From CAZABC01 sp964483405 (GTDB lineage Bacteria; Chloroflexota; Limnocylindria; Limnocylindrales; CSP1-4), in the NCBI GenBank assembly GCA_964483405.1, contig CAZABC010000008.1, positions 1 to 64,000 of the forward strand: DNA of 64,000 bases, written 5' to 3'. The notes below the pieces were generated by a model that saw nothing but the letters and a program-made list of their open reading frames with translations, had not been told where the DNA came from and did not search any database. Numbering within the stretch: the stretch's first letter is position 1; every line of letters begins with the position of its first letter. Both the position numbers and the translations under genes were made by a program. Below, piece by piece: positions 45,342 through 54,572 of the stretch.

Positions 45342-45929
45342 ATGGTCGTGGAACGGGCGAGCTCCCCCGCCGATGTCGCCGTGCCCGCCGATGTCGCCGT
45401 GCCCGCCGATGTCGCCGTGCCCGCCGATGTCGTCGTGCGCGCCGAGCCGGCGAGCCTGCTCGCCACGCCGATCTGCCGCCGCCGGGCGCTCCAGGTCATC
45501 GGCCTGACCGTCGCCGGCGGGACGGTCGCGACGTTCGTCGCCGGCTGCGAGCCGCCGCCGCCTTACTGGGCGGTGCTCGAGGTCGACCCGGCGGCGCTCG
45601 AGCCCGGCGTCCCGGCCCAGCTGCCCTTCAGCGGCACCAAGGTCGACGGCACCGCGGCCGAGGGCGTCCTCTACGTCGTCAAGGGCGCCGACGACTCGCT
45701 CGTCGTCTACGACCCGCACTGCACCCACCAGCGCTGCGCCTACGACTGGGACGACGGCAAGGATCTCTTCCTGTGCCAGTGCCACGACGCGGCCTTCGAC
45801 GTCGGGGGGGCCGTCCAGTACGGCCCGCCGAAGCTGCCGCTCGTCCGGCTCCCCACCCGCCCGGTCGACGGCGGGGTCGAGGTCGAGGTCCCCGGCGACA
45901 TCGGCCACGCCCCGGGCGAGGACGGCTGA
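45342..45929 (+). CDS. Rieske iron-sulfur protein with Tat/lipobox signal
   Basis: A 195-residue protein. Ligands of a Rieske 2Fe-2S cluster are visible: 'CTHQRC' (C127, H129; disulfide C132) and 'CQCHDAAFD' (C145, H148; disulfide C147). A signal region with RRR at 46-48 and a hydrophobic run ending VAGC (C69) suggests Tat export followed by lipidation. The first 32 residues are a tandem PADVAV repeat of unknown use. The protein is smaller than a bc1 Rieske and no cytochrome b gene is nearby, so it may be a single-domain electron carrier for the multihaem cytochromes downstream. Confidence 0.85.
   Translation: MVVERASSPADVAVPADVAVPADVAVPADVVVRAEPASLLATPICRRRALQVIGLTVAGGTVATFVAGCEPPPPYWAVLEVDPAALEPGVPAQLPFSGTKVDGTAAEGVLYVVKGADDSLVVYDPHCTHQRCAYDWDDGKDLFLCQCHDAAFDVGGAVQYGPPKLPLVRLPTRPVDGGVEVEVPGDIGHAPGEDG
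45373..45437. repeat. Tandem 18-bp repeat at the Rieske N-terminus
   Basis: GCCGATGTCGCCGTGCCC is repeated three times in a row and a fourth, altered time (GCCGATGTCGTCGTGC), encoding PADVAV units before the Tat region. Copy-number change stays in frame. Confidence 0.7.
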
Positions 45930-46193
45930 CCGACCGGATCGGCGGGATCGCCGGACCCACCGGACCGACGGCGCCGCCGCACCCGCGTGACCCGCGGACC
46001 CGCCGGCCCTCGCGCGCGTACGCGGGAGCGGTAACGGGGGCCATCCGATACAGGCCGAGCGGGCCGTTGCGCCCGGTCGACTGTATCCACGATGTATCTC
46101 CCGGCAGGTTGGTGGACGGCCCCCCCGAAGTCACGATTGCCATGTTCGGCCGCACGGTGCGGTCGGCTGTCATCGGGCTATTGGGTGAAGAGC

Positions 46194-47207
46194 ATGTTCC
46201 GGGTCACGTCCCTGACCGCGCTCAGCGACCGCCAGATGGACCGCTGGATCAAGCGTCTCGCGGTGATCCTGGTCGTCGGGGCGATCGCCTTCTTCGGGTT
46301 CTACATGATCGACCGCTGGCGCCCGCCCGCGGCGCCGATCGTCGACCGCCAGCTCGCGGCCGCCGAGGCGGCCGTCCAGGCCGACCCGGCCGACATCGCC
46401 GCACGCGGCCGGCTGGCCGACCTCTACACGGTCAACGGCCGCTACGAGGACGCGATCCTCCAGTACGACGCCATCCTCGAGACCGGCCAGGAGCAGGAGC
46501 TCGCCCACTTCGGGCGCGCCAATGCCTACCAGGGCCTGGGCGAGCTCGACAAGGCGGCCGCCGACTATCAGGTCGTCGTGGACATCGCCAAGCAGGGCGA
46601 GATGGCCCACATCGACCCGATCCTCAATGCCGCGTACTACGGGCTCGGTTCGATCGCCCTCGAGCAGGGCAAGGTCGACGAGGCGGTGACCCATCTCGAG
46701 GCCGCGGTCGCCATCAAGCGAGCCGACGCCGACTCGCTCAACCTCCTCGCCGCGGCGTACCTCGCCGCCGGCGAGCCCGACAAGGCGATCGAGACCGCGA
46801 AGCGGGCGATCGCATTCGTCCCGCTCGGCTGGAGCGAGCCGTATGTGACCCTCGCGGCCGCCTACGCCGACAAGGGCGACGCCGCCCACGGCGAGTGGGC
46901 GAACGCGATGGCCGAGCTCTCGGCCGGCGAGACCGAGCAGGCCAGGACCCGCCTGCTCGCCATCGCCGACGGCCCCGTGGCGCTCGACGCCGCGATCGGG
47001 CTCGGGCTCATCTACGAGAACGAGGGCGACCTCGCGGCGGCGGCCGAGTGGTACCAGAAGGCGCTCGCGATCGACCCGGCCGACTCGTCTGCGGTGATGG
47101 GCCTCGAGCGGGTCACGAACCCGACGACCGACGCGTCCCCCGCCCCGGCGGCCAGCCCGCTCCCCGAGCTGCCGGCCCCGGGCGAGGTCGAAGGAGGGAA
47201 TGGCTGA
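46194..47207 (+). CDS. Membrane-anchored TPR protein
   Basis: A 337-residue protein with one N-terminal membrane helix (about residues 20-42, 'LAVILVVGAIAFFGFYMIDRW') and about seven TPR-like helical pairs outside ('ARGRLADLYTVNGRYEDAILQYDAILETGQ', 'YYGLGSIALEQGKVDEAVTHLEAAVAIKR', 'LNLLAAAYLAAGEPDKAIETAKRAIAF', 'GLGLIYENEGDLAAAAEWYQKALAIDP'). It looks like the TPR part of CcmI/NrfG-type assembly factors. In this cluster it may hold apocytochromes for haem attachment. A Pro tail ends it. ATG 46194 chosen; GTG 46185 is an alternative. It overlaps the NHL gene by eight bases. Confidence 0.83.
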   Translation: MFRVTSLTALSDRQMDRWIKRLAVILVVGAIAFFGFYMIDRWRPPAAPIVDRQLAAAEAAVQADPADIAARGRLADLYTVNGRYEDAILQYDAILETGQEQELAHFGRANAYQGLGELDKAAADYQVVVDIAKQGEMAHIDPILNAAYYGLGSIALEQGKVDEAVTHLEAAVAIKRADADSLNLLAAAYLAAGEPDKAIETAKRAIAFVPLGWSEPYVTLAAAYADKGDAAHGEWANAMAELSAGETEQARTRLLAIADGPVALDAAIGLGLIYENEGDLAAAAEWYQKALAIDPADSSAVMGLERVTNPTTDASPAPAASPLPELPAPGEVEGGNG

Positions 47208-48273
47208 CATGACCGCGTCCCCGATGACCGGCGCGGCGATCGCGCCCGACGTCCCCGTCGCCGAGGAGCCCCCGGTCCCAGTCGAGGAGACACCCGAGGA
47301 CAGGAAGCGGCGCCGCCGGCGCGCGTTCCTCCTCTTCTTCCTGCTCGCGCTGCTCGCGCTGCTCGTCCTCCTCGCGACCTGGTACCTGCTCTTCCGCCAG
47401 CCCCTGCCGATCATCCCGCCGATCCCCGACGCGAAGCTGCCGGGCTACTCGACGTCGCTCTATGGCGCATCGAGCCCGACCGGCGTCGCCGTCACGCCGT
47501 CCGGCGACCGGATCTACGTGGCGGAGACCGGCGGCGACTACACCGTCCGGATCTTCGACGGCGGCGGGTCGCTCGTCGGCACGATGGCCCTGCCCGACGA
47601 CGGCGCGGATCACGTGCCGGTCTATGTCGCGATCGACCCGCTGACGGCCGAGGTCTACGTATCGGACCGCCCGGCGGGCGCGATCCACATCTTCGACCGC
47701 GACGGCCAGTATCAGCGCCCGTTCAGCCCGGCCGAGCCCAGGCCCGGATGGCAGCCGATGGGCCTCGCGTTCGACCGGGCAGGCAACCTGTACGTCACCG
47801 TCCTGAGCGGTTCGGCCCAGACGGTCCAGGTGTTCGATCGCGCAGGCCAGCTGCTGCGGACGATCGGCGCGGACGCGGGCCTCGACTTCCCCAACGGGGT
47901 CGCCGTCGACGACGCTGGCAACGTCTGGGTCACCGACTCGAACAATGGCCGACTGCTCGTCTTCGACCAGGCGGGCGACACGATCGCCCGGGTCGGCCGA
48001 GGCGCCGGGGAAGGCAAGCTCGGCCTCCCGCGCGGCCTCGCGATCGACTCCCGGGGCCGGGTCTTCGTCGTCGACAGCACCGGCAATGGCGTCGTGCTGT
48101 ACCGCGCGGCGCTCGATGCCGACGACCGGGCACCCGAGTACGTCGGCTTCGTCGGTGGCCGTGGTGCCGCCGACGGCCAGTTCGCATTCCCCGTCGGTGC
48201 CGCGGTCGACGACCGCGGCCGCATCTACGTCGCGGACACGGCCAACAACCGGGTCCAGATCTGGAGCTACTGA
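47200..48273 (+). CDS. Membrane-anchored NHL-repeat beta-propeller protein
   Basis: A 357-residue protein: basic stretch RKRRRRR, one membrane helix (about residues 42-64), then a six-bladed NHL-type propeller ('SSPTGVAVTPSGDRIYVAETGGDYTVRIFD', 'PNGVAVDDAGNVWVTDSNNGRLLVFDQAG', 'LPRGLAIDSRGRVFVVDSTGNGVVLY', 'FPVGAAVDDRGRIYVADTANNRVQIWSY'). Such proteins lie beside multihaem cytochromes in many bacteria that move electrons across the envelope and are thought to be scaffolds. AAGGAGG is placed well before the ATG. 104 bases separate it from the first cytochrome gene. Confidence 0.87.
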   Translation: MADMTASPMTGAAIAPDVPVAEEPPVPVEETPEDRKRRRRRAFLLFFLLALLALLVLLATWYLLFRQPLPIIPPIPDAKLPGYSTSLYGASSPTGVAVTPSGDRIYVAETGGDYTVRIFDGGGSLVGTMALPDDGADHVPVYVAIDPLTAEVYVSDRPAGAIHIFDRDGQYQRPFSPAEPRPGWQPMGLAFDRAGNLYVTVLSGSAQTVQVFDRAGQLLRTIGADAGLDFPNGVAVDDAGNVWVTDSNNGRLLVFDQAGDTIARVGRGAGEGKLGLPRGLAIDSRGRVFVVDSTGNGVVLYRAALDADDRAPEYVGFVGGRGAADGQFAFPVGAAVDDRGRIYVADTANNRVQIWSY

Positions 48274-48377
48274 GGCCCAGCCAGAGAGAGGGAGGTGGCA
48301 GACCGTCCAACGTCGATCCGCCGGCTGGGCCGGCCACCCATCCACGCAGCCTGACAGCGAGAAAGGAGGTAAGGACA

Positions 48378-49958
48378 GTGAAGCGCTTGGCACTGCTGAT
48401 GGCAGTCGGTGCCACTTGGCTGTTCCTTGCCGCGATCCCCGCCCTGGCTGACGGCGGACCCCACGTTGCCGTGATCAACGACGGATCGCTGGGGATCAAC
48501 GCCGACAGCTGCGCCGGGTGCCACCGGGCACACACGGCACAGGGCCCCATGCTCATCAACGGCGCCGACGAGGAGGCCCTCTGCCTGACCTGCCACGGGG
48601 CGGGCGGCACCGGCTCCACGGTCGACGTCATGACCGGTGTCCAGTACACGATCGGCACCGGCTCGGAAGTCCGCGGGACCACCGTCCTCGGTGCGCTCCG
48701 CAACGGCGGCTTCCGGCTGGCGCGGATCGACAGCTCGAACACCGCTCGGCGGCGGTTCGGCACCGGACTCGCCGACTTCTATGCCAAGGTCGGCGTCCTG
48801 GCGGCCGGCGAGGCCGTCACCTCGGCCCACCTCACCATCGCCGACGACCCCAGCACCGTCGCCACCGACGGCAACGGCATCGACATGCCCGGCATCGCCT
48901 GGGGCAACGGGGCGAATGGTTCCGGACCGGGGCCATCGGTCTCGCTGGGATGCGCGTCCTGCCACAACCCGCACGGGAACGGGCAGTACCGCATCCTCAA
49001 CCCGATCCCGCACCTGACCGGTGCCGACTTCAGCGGCCTCAACACGACGATCACCGTCACCGACACGATCGCCAGCAGCGACCGGTTCGTGACGGCGACG
49101 AGCCACGGCTACGTCCGTGGCGACAACGTCACGATCGCCGGCGGGACCGGCTACGACGGCTCGTACATCGTGGAGTCGGTCGGCACGGTCACGATCTCCA
49201 GCGTGGTCTACCCGTACTTCAAGGTCTACGCGGCCGGCTCGTCCGGACCGGTCCTCGATATCACGGCCGATCAGACCGGGCTCACCGGCACGGTCGCCCG
49301 TGACGGCGGCATCCACGTCACCGACGCCCCACTGCCGCCGGATGGCGACACCCGCAACTACACGGTCATCCAGACCGCGCTCGTGGCAAACGACACGACG
49401 ACCGGCCCGGTGCTGCTCGCCAGCGAGGTCATCGCGGCAGGCTACGACGCGACCGACGGGGACTACTTCCGCCGGAACGTGCCGTGGTCCCCGACCGCGG
49501 TCGACACGGACTGCGACCCGAAAGAATACACCCAGCCCTTGGGATGCACCGTCGTGTCGAACGACGACGCGCCCAATGGCACGGCCGGCGGAGGCACCGT
49601 GTTCAACGTCCAGATCAACGCTTGGTGCTCCACGTGCCACAGCCGCTATCTGGCCGAGGGCACGGTCCCCGTCATCGGCAGCCCCTACAGCACCGACTCG
49701 GGCGACGCGACCTTCGCGTACCGCCATCCCACCCGCGGCAACCGGACCTGCAACGTCTGTCACGTCGGGCACGGCTCCAACGCCACGATGGACGGCGTCT
49801 ACAGCTCGGCCTTCCCGTATCCGGACGGCACGGAGCACGCCAGCAGCCGTCTCCTGAAGATCGACAACCGCGGCACCTGCCAGGCTTGCCACGATCCGAC
49901 AGAGACGACCGAGGGCGGCGACTACGTCGGCCCGCTCCCGACCCCGGGAGTGCCCTGA
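48378..49958 (+). CDS. Multihaem cytochrome c, six CXXCH (copy A)
   Basis: A 526-residue exported protein: signal peptide MKRLALLMAVGATWLFLAAI-PALA, then six haem-binding motifs: CAGCH (45-49), CLTCH (69-73), CASCH, CSTCH, CNVCH and CQACH. The first two form a paired CXXCH domain ('CAGCHRAHTAQGPMLINGADEEALCLTCH'). A beta-rich insert without haem motifs lies between the third and fourth ('TITVTDTIASSDRFVTATSHGYVRGDNVTIAGG'). The GTG at 48378 has a perfect AAAGGAGGT seven bases upstream. 589 bases (48421-49009) are identical to copy B. Electron storage or transfer outside the membrane is likely; no enzymatic site is seen. Confidence 0.9.
   Translation: MKRLALLMAVGATWLFLAAIPALADGGPHVAVINDGSLGINADSCAGCHRAHTAQGPMLINGADEEALCLTCHGAGGTGSTVDVMTGVQYTIGTGSEVRGTTVLGALRNGGFRLARIDSSNTARRRFGTGLADFYAKVGVLAAGEAVTSAHLTIADDPSTVATDGNGIDMPGIAWGNGANGSGPGPSVSLGCASCHNPHGNGQYRILNPIPHLTGADFSGLNTTITVTDTIASSDRFVTATSHGYVRGDNVTIAGGTGYDGSYIVESVGTVTISSVVYPYFKVYAAGSSGPVLDITADQTGLTGTVARDGGIHVTDAPLPPDGDTRNYTVIQTALVANDTTTGPVLLASEVIAAGYDATDGDYFRRNVPWSPTAVDTDCDPKEYTQPLGCTVVSNDDAPNGTAGGGTVFNVQINAWCSTCHSRYLAEGTVPVIGSPYSTDSGDATFAYRHPTRGNRTCNVCHVGHGSNATMDGVYSSAFPYPDGTEHASSRLLKIDNRGTCQACHDPTETTEGGDYVGPLPTPGVP
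48421..49009 (+). repeat. 589-bp identical block, copy A
   Basis: Base-for-base identical, by reading, to 50140-50728, offset 1719. It covers the end of the signal peptide and the first three haem motifs. The identity stops abruptly at both ends, where the genes are unrelated in the leader and only similar afterwards. Confidence 0.92.
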
Positions 49959-50027
49959 TCCGACAGCGACGATCGGAGGTCGTCCTTCGGGCGGCCTCCG
50001 ATCACCCGGATAGGCAGGTCTGTCCAG

Positions 50028-51413
50028 ATGCAACGGACCAAGACGTCCCCTGATCGCTCCGGCGGCAGGTCCCCCAGGTGGGGCCGCGATGCCGGCGTCG
50101 GGCTGCTGGTCCTCACGCCGACCATGGCCGCCATCTGGTTGTTCCTTGCCGCGATCCCCGCCCTGGCTGACGGCGGACCCCACGTTGCCGTGATCAACGA
50201 CGGATCGCTGGGGATCAACGCCGACAGCTGCGCCGGGTGCCACCGGGCACACACGGCACAGGGCCCCATGCTCATCAACGGCGCCGACGAGGAGGCCCTC
50301 TGCCTGACCTGCCACGGGGCGGGCGGCACCGGCTCCACGGTCGACGTCATGACCGGTGTCCAGTACACGATCGGCACCGGCTCGGAAGTCCGCGGGACCA
50401 CCGTCCTCGGTGCGCTCCGCAACGGCGGCTTCCGGCTGGCGCGGATCGACAGCTCGAACACCGCTCGGCGGCGGTTCGGCACCGGACTCGCCGACTTCTA
50501 TGCCAAGGTCGGCGTCCTGGCGGCCGGCGAGGCCGTCACCTCGGCCCACCTCACCATCGCCGACGACCCCAGCACCGTCGCCACCGACGGCAACGGCATC
50601 GACATGCCCGGCATCGCCTGGGGCAACGGGGCGAATGGTTCCGGACCGGGGCCATCGGTCTCGCTGGGATGCGCGTCCTGCCACAACCCGCACGGGAACG
50701 GGCAGTACCGCATCCTCAACCCGATCCCCGAAGCGACCGGCGCGGGCTTCGCAGCGATCGCCGAGCCCGGCCAGCCCGTCATCGACACGCCGCTCGGCGG
50801 CGACACCGATCCCGGGACCCCCGGCATGCAGTATCGCGCGAAGAACTACACGGTCATCCAGGTCAAGGGCACCCAGGGGAACGACGCGTCCTTCCTCCTG
50901 TACGCCGACCAGGTCAGCGGCGTCTACCTCGAGACGCAGGGCGACTACTTCCATCGGTACGTGCCGTGGAACCCCGCCTCGACCTCGTCGACGGTCCGGG
51001 GATCCGACGCGCCGAACGGACGGCCGTCGAGCTTCAACCTCCAGATGCTCAACTGGTGCACCGCCTGCCATACGCGCTACAAGTCCGGGGGCGGCGAACG
51101 GGTCGACCCGATCACCGGCGACCCGGATGCCGTCTACCACTTCCAGCACCAGACCTCGGAGAACGTGTCGTACAACACCGTCTGCACGACGTGCCACGTC
51201 GCGCATGGCGGAAACGCGGCCATGACGGGCCCGAACACGACCGCGTTCCCGTATCCGGACGATCCGTCGACGACGCCGGTGGCGATCACCTCCGATTCGA
51301 GCCGGCTCCTCAAGATCGACAACCGCGGGACGTGCCAGGCCTGTCACGACCCGACGGACACGACGCTCGTCAACGACTACGTCGGCCCGCTGCCGACGCC
51401 TGGCGCCCCATGA
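50028..51413 (+). CDS. Multihaem cytochrome c, six CXXCH (copy B)
   Basis: A 461-residue paralogue of the upstream gene. The N-terminus differs (MQRTKTSPDRSGGRSPRWGR, then hydrophobic), after which residues 38-234 are identical. The haem motifs are CAGCH, CLTCH, CASCH, CTACH, CTTCH and CQACH. The beta insert of copy A is absent here. Both end with 'NRGTCQACHDPT.TT..DYVGPLPTPG.P', so the C-terminal parts are homologous but diverged. The start is weakly supported (AGGCAGG); ATG at 50124 would leave a very short n-region. It lies 69 bases after copy A. Confidence 0.88.
   Translation: MQRTKTSPDRSGGRSPRWGRDAGVGLLVLTPTMAAIWLFLAAIPALADGGPHVAVINDGSLGINADSCAGCHRAHTAQGPMLINGADEEALCLTCHGAGGTGSTVDVMTGVQYTIGTGSEVRGTTVLGALRNGGFRLARIDSSNTARRRFGTGLADFYAKVGVLAAGEAVTSAHLTIADDPSTVATDGNGIDMPGIAWGNGANGSGPGPSVSLGCASCHNPHGNGQYRILNPIPEATGAGFAAIAEPGQPVIDTPLGGDTDPGTPGMQYRAKNYTVIQVKGTQGNDASFLLYADQVSGVYLETQGDYFHRYVPWNPASTSSTVRGSDAPNGRPSSFNLQMLNWCTACHTRYKSGGGERVDPITGDPDAVYHFQHQTSENVSYNTVCTTCHVAHGGNAAMTGPNTTAFPYPDDPSTTPVAITSDSSRLLKIDNRGTCQACHDPTDTTLVNDYVGPLPTPGAP
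50140..50728 (+). repeat. 589-bp identical block, copy B
   Basis: Second copy of 48421-49009. Identity in all codon positions, including silent ones, against divergence downstream means recent gene conversion or duplication, or an assembly error. Confidence 0.92.
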
Positions 51414-51482
51414 GATAGCCGAGGCTTCCCGGCGGACGCCGCCTGCGCCCGCCGGGGACCTCGGACCCGAAGAGACCCACTG

Positions 51483-54227
51483 ATGCGGACGAACGGCCCC
51501 CTCGCTCACCGCGCCGGACCCATCTTCGGACTGGTCCTGGTCGTCGTCGGCATCGCCCTCGCGTTCACCCCGGTCATCCCGGCCGCCGGCGCGATCGACC
51601 CGACGCCGACGCCGTCGACCGACCCGACCAGCTCCCCGGTCCCCTCCCCCGGCCCGACCCCCGTGCCGTCGCCGGATCCGACGACCGACCCGAGCGCCGA
51701 TCCGACGCCGACACCGGTGCCCGATCCCACGGCGATCCCCGTCCCGGTCGACCCATCGGTCCGGGTTTCGATCGCCTCGACCGCTCCGGCGACCGGGCGG
51801 CACCGACTCGATCCGGGCGGCCGACTCGTCGTCACGGCCACTGCGCGGTCGACGAAGGCCGTCGCGAACGCCCGGCTCACCCTCGTCGTCCCGGCCGGCT
51901 GGGCCGTCGCCGACCCGCGGGGCGGCACGGTCGCGGCGTCGGGCGCGACGGTGACCTGGTCGCTCGGCGACCTCCGCGCGGGAGCGACGGTGACCCGTCG
52001 GGCCGTGCTCATCGCCCCGGCCCTCGCTGCCGGCGCGGACCCCTCGGTCGCCACCGCGATCGTCGCCCGCCTCCGCCATGCCGCCGGCGTCAGCCGCGAT
52101 GCCACGCTCCCGGTCCTCGTCGCGCCGGAGACGATCGTGGCCCGGACGACCGTCGCGCGCCTCGACCGCACGACCGACCGCCCGACGTACCTCGGCACCG
52201 ATGCCAGGCTCGGACGGATCCAGCCGCTCGACACGATCAGGATCCGCTTCCAGGTCCGCAACGCCGACACGCTCGCCACGACGATCGTGCCGGAGCTCGA
52301 GTACCGGTATGCCGGCAGGGGGTCGTTCGTCCGGGTGCGCGAGGTCGAGGCGGCCGTCGGGTCCGAGTTCTACCTCGCGTCAGAGTGGCGCACCCTCCCC
52401 GGGAGCGACAGGGTCGTCGTCGCGCCGGCCCGCGAGCCGATCGCGACGAACCAGCTGCGGATCGGCGAGCGCGACACGGCGACCCAGCAGCCGGCGCCGG
52501 GGCTCCGGATCACGGCCGGCGCCGGGTCGCCGACGCTGCGGATCCCCGGCGACCGCCGGACCGAGGTCGAGTTCAGCGTCCGCGTGACGAACGACGCTCC
52601 GTTCGAGAGCGCCTTCGAGTTCCGGCTGGTCGACGCGGGCCGCGAGATCCCGGGCTCGGCCGTCGTGTCCGTCGAGATCGGCCCCGCACGGCCGGCCCGA
52701 CTCTCGCCCGGCCAGCGGCGGGGCATCGACGTCCCAGTCCCGCCGGGCGCGCGGCCCCCGACCAGGCCGACGCCGGCCGGCGCGACCGCCGCGACGGCCG
52801 GCTGGAGCGACGTCGACTTCCCGCTCGCGCCACCGGACGTCATCGTCGCCGGCTGGGCCGAGGACTCGGCCGGCGCTGGCGGCGAGCCCCGCTACCAGCT
52901 CGCGGTCGCGATCCCGACCGGTGAGGGACCCTCGCCCGCTCCGGCCGGGCCCGGCGACATGAACCCCCACGCCCCGGACACCTCGCTCGTCTCGGACACC
53001 TGCGCGGGCTGTCATAGCACCCACGCGGCCCAGGGGCCGGCCCTGCTCATCGACGCCCCTCCGCAGAGCACGATGTGCTTCACCTGCCACGCGGGGACCG
53101 GCTCCGACCTGAACGTCAAGGCGCAGTACGACGCGGCGCGGACGGACGACGCGGTCTCCGAGAACGACCCGGCGGCGCGCGAGTACTACGAGCACCCGGC
53201 GCTCGAGATCTCCGACCACGTCCTGACGTCGCTCGACGAGTTCGGCGGCGTCTCGAACCGCCACAGTGCCTGCGGCGACTGCCACAACCCGCACATCGCA
53301 TCGACCGACCCGTCGGTCGAGACGCCGAACGGCTGGACGGTCTCCGGGCGCCAGACGTCGGTCTCGGGGGTCTCGGTCTCGAACGGCGCGGCAGGGACCG
53401 CGCCGACCTACACGTTCCTGGGCGGGGCCGTCGGCTCGAAGCCGACCTACGAGTACGAGATCTGCCTCAAGTGCCACTCGGGGTCCACGGTCCTGCCGTC
53501 GAACGCCGGGTTCACGCCGGCGCGATACGCGCTGGACAAGGGCGTCGAGCTGAACCCGGCCAACGCCTCGTACCACCCGATCGAGCGGGCCGGCCGGAAC
53601 ACCTCGACCGCGATGGCCAACAGCCTGGACCGGACGTCGGCCTTCAAGCAGTGGGACTTCACGACGAGCAGCACGATCCGCTGCACCCACTGCCATGGCG
53701 ACCCGGCGAGGTTCGATGCGACGACGCCGCCGGCCCCCGGCTCGGATCTTGCGCCGCACGCCAGCGCGAACCGCGGGATCCTCCTCCATAACTACCGCGA
53801 TCGGCTCCTCAAGCCGGCCGGCGAGGCCTACGTCGACGACGACTTCGCGCTCTGCTACATGTGCCACGCGGAGGAGCCGTTCGTCGACGGCAGCTCCGAC
53901 GCGACGAACTTCAGCCGCCACGCCTCGCACATGACGAGCCTGCGGCGGGCCGGCGGCGCCGGCACCGACATCGACACCGACGGCGCCGGCCAGGGGAACG
54001 CGATCTGCGCGGAGTGCCACTTCCGGACCCACGGCACGACCTACGCCACCGACGGCCAGCCGGCCAACGCGCGCCTCGTGAACTTCGCCCCGAACGTCCA
54101 GCCCGATCGGGACGGGGTCCTGGCATGGACCCCGGATGCGAGTGGCGGCAGCTGCACGCTGACGTGCCACGGCATGGAGCACCGGGACCGGAAGTACGGC
54201 GGCGGACCCGGTCCCGGCGGTCCGTAG
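51483..54227 (+). CDS. Large multihaem cytochrome with N-terminal beta domains
   Basis: A 914-residue exported protein: signal/membrane segment (about residues 12-35), a Pro/Ser/Thr/Asp linker (about 40-88), then about 400 residues of Ig-like beta structure, the first part like DUF11 repeats ('GRLVVTATARSTKAVANARLTLVVPAGWAVADP'). The C-terminal 400 residues bind haem: CAGCH (about 506), CFTCH, CGDCH, CLKCH, CTHCH, CYMCH, CAECH and a last CTLTCH, which has three residues between the cysteines. The first pair is again a paired CXXCH domain. This is likely a surface-exposed or wall-spanning electron conduit. It starts 70 bases after copy B. Confidence 0.88.
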   Translation: MRTNGPLAHRAGPIFGLVLVVVGIALAFTPVIPAAGAIDPTPTPSTDPTSSPVPSPGPTPVPSPDPTTDPSADPTPTPVPDPTAIPVPVDPSVRVSIASTAPATGRHRLDPGGRLVVTATARSTKAVANARLTLVVPAGWAVADPRGGTVAASGATVTWSLGDLRAGATVTRRAVLIAPALAAGADPSVATAIVARLRHAAGVSRDATLPVLVAPETIVARTTVARLDRTTDRPTYLGTDARLGRIQPLDTIRIRFQVRNADTLATTIVPELEYRYAGRGSFVRVREVEAAVGSEFYLASEWRTLPGSDRVVVAPAREPIATNQLRIGERDTATQQPAPGLRITAGAGSPTLRIPGDRRTEVEFSVRVTNDAPFESAFEFRLVDAGREIPGSAVVSVEIGPARPARLSPGQRRGIDVPVPPGARPPTRPTPAGATAATAGWSDVDFPLAPPDVIVAGWAEDSAGAGGEPRYQLAVAIPTGEGPSPAPAGPGDMNPHAPDTSLVSDTCAGCHSTHAAQGPALLIDAPPQSTMCFTCHAGTGSDLNVKAQYDAARTDDAVSENDPAAREYYEHPALEISDHVLTSLDEFGGVSNRHSACGDCHNPHIASTDPSVETPNGWTVSGRQTSVSGVSVSNGAAGTAPTYTFLGGAVGSKPTYEYEICLKCHSGSTVLPSNAGFTPARYALDKGVELNPANASYHPIERAGRNTSTAMANSLDRTSAFKQWDFTTSSTIRCTHCHGDPARFDATTPPAPGSDLAPHASANRGILLHNYRDRLLKPAGEAYVDDDFALCYMCHAEEPFVDGSSDATNFSRHASHMTSLRRAGGAGTDIDTDGAGQGNAICAECHFRTHGTTYATDGQPANARLVNFAPNVQPDRDGVLAWTPDASGGSCTLTCHGMEHRDRKYGGGPGPGGP

Positions 54228-54245
54228 CAGGTCGCGTCTCTGCGT

Positions 54246-54372
54246 CTCATCGGGCCATCACGAGGTCGTTAGCGAGCGCTGGGGCGCACCCGGCAGCCTC
54301 CACGGCAACGTCCGGCTCGGGCGGGGCCGCGCCGCGGCGCAGGCTCATCGGTCCACCACGCGGTCGTTAGCG
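54246..54372. repeat. 29-bp imperfect direct repeat in the leader of the TPR-ccdA operon
   Basis: Copies at 54246-54274 and 54344-54372 agree at 26 of 29 bases; both start CTCATCGG and end GGTCGTTAGCG. They lie in the 554-base non-coding stretch 54228-54781. A repeated regulator site or repeated RNA segment is possible. Confidence 0.55.
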
Positions 54373-54572
54373 CGGACCCGGCACCCTGCGCGAGCGTCCC
54401 GGCACCGGCGCGTCTCGATACCGTCCTGCTGATGGCCGCATGAGCCGGCACGGGCTCGAACCGGGCCGGAGCCGGATCCGTGGAGCAGTCCCGCTGTGCT
54501 ACGGCTCTCCCGGTGGCCCGACGAGACTCCGCGGGCTCCGCCGGCAAACACCGCGCAGCCTGCGCACGCGCG

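Noticed and set aside
46047..46087. GATACAG...CTGTATC inverted repeat before the TPR gene
   Set aside because: 7-bp arms with a 27-base loop are too weak to call a regulatory structure without comparison to relatives.
48267..52079. A 1270-codon open frame on the minus strand across the cytochrome genes
   Set aside because: It is antisense to three clear CXXCH genes, contains the duplicated block and has only low-complexity Arg/Gly/Asp sequence. It comes from codon bias in GC-rich DNA.
54451..54540. A cobalamin-riboswitch-like stretch (GGAGCAGTCCCGCTGTG)
   Set aside because: It resembles the conserved GCxGTCCCGCxACTGT part, but the B12 box and the helix arrangement could not be matched. A covariance model search is needed to revive it.
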